In this document: positions 4,722-6,617 of the stretch, piece by piece | Numbering within the stretch: the first letter of the stretch is position 1 | How the letters are laid out: every line of letters begins with the position of its first letter | Source of the DNA: Ktedonobacteraceae bacterium | GTDB taxonomy: Bacteria > Chloroflexota > Ktedonobacteria > Ktedonobacterales > Ktedonobacteraceae | Reading direction: 5' to 3' | Length of the DNA: 6,617 bases | NCBI GenBank assembly: GCA_017354095.1 | Contig: JAFMRP010000266.1 | Location: 1-6,617, forward strand | Made by a program: the position numbers and the translations under genes | The notes under the pieces: generated by a model | Told to the model about the DNA's origin: nothing | Databases searched by the model: none | The model's input: the letters and a program-made list of their open reading frames with translations, nothing else

Positions 4722-5648
4722 ATGAATCGGATGGATCGTCTGACGGCTATTCTGTTGCTTTTGCAGGCGGGGAAACGCACGGCGGCGGAGATTGCCCAGC
4801 GTTTTGAGGTATCCAGGCGCACGATTCAGCGCGATATTGATGCTTTGTGTGAAATGGGCATTCCGATTGGCGCTGAGTTGGGAGTTGCTGGTGGTTATAG
4901 CTTGCCGGCTGATTATTCCCTGCCCCCGCTTGCTCTGACCTTGCATGAAGCGCTGCTGCTGCGGCTGGCGCTGAGTAGTCTTTCCCAACTGGGTGAGACG
5001 CCTTTCAAGCAGGAGCGCGAGTTGCTGCTGGCCAAGGTTCAGACGCTGCTTCCGCGACGGGAGCGGGAGAATCTTGACCAGTTCGCGCAGGCGGTTTCTC
5101 TCGATGTTCCCTCCCGGTCTTATCCGACGCCATTTCTCGATCAACTGCTGGAGAGCGCGCGGGCCAGACGGTGGGTGGCGGTGACCTATCGTTCTGAGCA
5201 AGGGGTTTCAGAGCAGACGCTGCTTCCGCTGCATGTGCGCAATGAGACGGGTCTCTGGTACTGTGAGGCGTATTCTTTTGAGCGAGATGCCACGCGTGTG
5301 TATCGCGTGGATCGTTTTCTAGATGTGAGGGTGGCCCCGTCGGCTCCGCGGTTGGAGCGGCCAATCGGGGCTATTGTGCATGTTCATCCTTCGTTTCCCG
5401 AGGTTTGCCTGCAGTTGACGGCTCGCGGTGTGCTGAGGCTGGAGCGCGATCCTCACCTGGGGCCTCGTATTGTGCGGGATAAGGATGGAGGGGGTGGGAT
5501 CAGTGTGCGTTTGCGGCCAGAGGAGTATGACTGGCTGGTGCGGGTGTTGTTGGACCTTGGAGTTGACGCGAAGGTGCTCGCGCCGGAGGGGTTGCGTGGG
5601 CGTGTTCAGCAAGCGGTGGAGGAGATTGCTCGTCACTATGCCGAATGA
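4722..5648 (+). CDS. YafY-type transcriptional regulator (HTH + WYL domain)
   Basis: 308 residues from ATG 4722. An N-terminal winged helix-turn-helix (about 1-60) contains RTAAEIAQRFEVSRRTIQRD, the DeoR/HTH_11-like recognition region, and AGGYSLP as the wing. A WYL domain covers about 140-215. Its signature reads W179-Y180-C181, so the final Leu is replaced by Cys, and the family's basic ligand-binding segment is TRVYRVDRF (191-199). A C-terminal WCX-like part (about 215-305) ends in LRGRVQQAVEEIARHYA. Such regulators bind DNA and sense small ligands or nucleic acids through the WYL pocket. GAGGGA (4708-4713) lies 8 nt before 4722, which favours this start over ATGs at 4713 and 4716. A VOC gene follows 187 bp downstream on the same strand and is a plausible target. 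Confidence 0.92.
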   Translation: MNRMDRLTAILLLLQAGKRTAAEIAQRFEVSRRTIQRDIDALCEMGIPIGAELGVAGGYSLPADYSLPPLALTLHEALLLRLALSSLSQLGETPFKQERELLLAKVQTLLPRRERENLDQFAQAVSLDVPSRSYPTPFLDQLLESARARRWVAVTYRSEQGVSEQTLLPLHVRNETGLWYCEAYSFERDATRVYRVDRFLDVRVAPSAPRLERPIGAIVHVHPSFPEVCLQLTARGVLRLERDPHLGPRIVRDKDGGGGISVRLRPEEYDWLVRVLLDLGVDAKVLAPEGLRGRVQQAVEEIARHYAE

Positions 5649-5835
5649 GTTCTCATGGGACAAGGGTGGCGAATAGCGCGGGAGAAATGGGTAGACGCGG
5701 AGCATTTGTTAATGTTTAATTGTGACATAGGGGTGTCGTCTTTCCTTTGCTATACTTTCCCGGTGTGAATGATCCTCATATGAGATGAGGGGTTTGTCTC
5801 TGATGTGGATATAGAGAAAGGAAAGAGAAGAGGTT
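5649..5835 (+). promoter_or_regulatory. Regulatory spacer upstream of the VOC gene
   Basis: It contains TGTTAATGTTT (5707-5717), also present upstream of the WYL regulator (4675-4685). An extended -10 promoter, TG-C-TATACT (5748-5756), follows. Next come CCTCAT (5774-5779) and ATGAGG (5785-5790) as inverted arms, overlapping the perfect palindrome CTCATATGAG (5775-5784). Transcription should begin near 5763, so the palindrome lies at about +12 to +22, a position where a bound repressor would act. No clear -35 hexamer is seen. Confidence 0.5.
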
Positions 5836-6201
5836 ATGGCAAGTCATACGATCGCGCATATTGAGATTCCGGTGGTGGATCCCAGGGCGGCGGGGACGTT
5901 TTATAGTGATGTTTTTGGCTGGAAGATTGAGACCAATGAGACGTATAACTATGTAACGTTCCAGGGTGAGGGTGGTTTTCGTGGAGGGTTCGCGGGCCCT
6001 GAGGAGGAGGCATATAAGCCGGACAGGCTGCTGGTTTACCTGGCGACTGATGATATTGATGCTGCGCTGGCCAGCGTGGAGGCGCACGGGGGGAAGACGG
6101 TGCTGGCCAAGAGGGAGATTCCGCAGGTTGGCTGGTGGGCGGTTTTTGCCGATCCCAATGGGAATCATCTGGGGCTTTTCAAGTCGAATCGGCGAGGGTA
6201 G
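5836..6201 (+). CDS. VOC (glyoxalase/bleomycin-resistance fold) family protein
   Basis: 121 residues, a single-chain VOC domain of two beta-alpha-beta-beta-beta repeats. The first repeat carries IAHIEIPVVDPRAAGTFYSD and FGWKIE; the second carries LVYLATDDIDAALASVEAHG, GGKTVL and the closing FADPNGNHLGLF. These match the VOC pattern seen in small glyoxalase-like proteins. Of the usual four metal ligands, His8 in strand 1 is present. The positions in LVYLATDD and the final GLFKS lack the expected His or Glu, so metal binding may be reduced or absent. The substrate is unknown. The start is preceded by a purine-rich stretch with AAAGGA (5817-5822) and GAGG (5830-5833), neither at ideal distance. 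It follows the WYL regulator and converges with the reductase gene. Confidence 0.9.
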   Translation: MASHTIAHIEIPVVDPRAAGTFYSDVFGWKIETNETYNYVTFQGEGGFRGGFAGPEEEAYKPDRLLVYLATDDIDAALASVEAHGGKTVLAKREIPQVGWWAVFADPNGNHLGLFKSNRRG

Positions 6202-6290
6202 TTGAGCTGTGCCCGCGGGCCGGCCTGCGGGCTGGCCCCCCACAGGGGAGGGCTCTACAGTTCCCGTGGGCAAGAGGGCGGTGTTTTTTT
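6202..6290 (+). terminator. GC-rich hairpin region ending in T7, likely VOC terminator
   Basis: TGCCCGCGGG (6210-6219) can pair with CCCGTGGGCA (6261-6270) with one wobble, enclosing further GC-rich hairpins. A T7 run (6284-6290) follows after 13 nt. The structure is larger and the gap longer than in a textbook intrinsic terminator. The T-run overlaps the last bases of the convergent reductase gene, whose stop is at 6289-6291. Confidence 0.45.
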
Positions 6291-6617
6291 ATTTGAGGAC
6301 GCGGAAGGTGAGGTGGGTAACGCCTGTGGATGCGATTACGCTGGTGCTTTCCAGTTCGATGGGGGCGTCCAGGTGGTCGAACAGGCGGATACCCGAGCCC
6401 AGCAGGAAGGGTACCAGGTCGATATGGATTTCGTCGAGCAGTCCGGTCTTGAGGCACTGCTGCACAATCGTGGTGGAGGCGACGGCGACGGTTTTCTCTC
6501 CGGCGATTGCCCGGGCTTGCGTGATGGCGCTTTCTACACCGTCGTGGACGAAAGTGATGGGCCATTCCTGCTTGACCCATTCGGGAGGGGGGCGATGGGT
6601 CACCACAACGATAGGTA
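6289..6617 (-). CDS. Dihydrofolate reductase family protein (RibD C-terminal fold), C-terminal part
   Basis: The frame enters from the right edge with no start of its own; the true N-terminus lies outside the window, and an internal GTG at 6606 should not be taken as the start. About 109 residues are visible, beginning PIVVVTHRPPPEW. The pattern continues through GVESAITQARAIAGEKTVAV, QQCLKTGLLDEIHIDLVPFL, LGSGIRLFDHL and the ending GVTHLTFRVLK. It is typical of the small YyaP/YwjB-like reductases of the DHFR/RibD fold, which are expected to use NAD(P)H; their substrates are mostly unknown. Where many relatives have a Gly-Gly pair for the cofactor phosphates after VAV, this one reads AST. It converges with the VOC gene. 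Confidence 0.9.
   Translation of the reverse strand, partial: PIVVVTHRPPPEWVKQEWPITFVHDGVESAITQARAIAGEKTVAVASTTIVQQCLKTGLLDEIHIDLVPFLLGSGIRLFDHLDAPIELESTSVIASTGVTHLTFRVLK

Noticed and set aside
6289..6606. Complete 105-codon reductase gene starting at GTG 6606
   Set aside because: The same frame continues without a stop to the window edge and keeps family-typical residues (PIVVV) before that codon, so the gene is cut by the edge, not complete.

Overview
The window looks like bacterial chromosome of moderately high GC, with short, mostly unlinked genes, Shine-Dalgarno starts and long GC-rich intergenic spacers full of hairpins. The gene set (zinc-ribbon protein, D5/P4-type helicase, YdeI/OmdA-like and DUF1801 proteins, WYL regulator, VOC protein, RibD/DHFR-fold reductase) is the kind I associate with large-genome soil bacteria such as Ktedonobacteria (Chloroflexota). 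That assignment comes from memory of family resemblance, not from a search.

Left part (1-2800). The N-terminal part of a zinc-ribbon protein runs off the left edge on the minus strand. Upstream of its likely promoter is an array of near-10-bp repeats (AAGYTCCAC, 439-530). A GC-rich spacer with hairpins follows, then a minus-strand stand-alone D5_N plus SF3-helicase gene of the phage/plasmid type, with no other phage or plasmid gene in view. This gene has two equally good, apparently duplicated starts, a well-formed promoter (2584-2612) and a structured leader of about 230 nt. An AT-rich spacer separates it from the next gene.

Middle part (2800-4720). A plus-strand YdeI/OmdA-type protein and a minus-strand DUF1801 protein converge with only 7 bp between their stop codons. 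These two domains occur fused in YdeI-type proteins elsewhere. A small minus-strand membrane protein with three predicted membrane segments follows. The gene-free stretch 4189-4721 holds the most striking signal in the window: two 47-nt copies of a three-way-junction element (4406-4452 and 4521-4567). They differ at 12 positions, 11 of them in predicted base pairs, and every pair is kept.

Right part (4722-6617). A WYL-domain regulator is followed on the same strand by a VOC/glyoxalase-fold protein with its own extended -10 promoter. An 11-bp motif upstream of both genes and a palindrome just after the VOC promoter suggest, without proving, that the regulator controls itself and its neighbour. 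A convergent RibD/DHFR-fold reductase, cut by the right edge, closes the window; a hairpin-rich spacer lies between it and the VOC gene.
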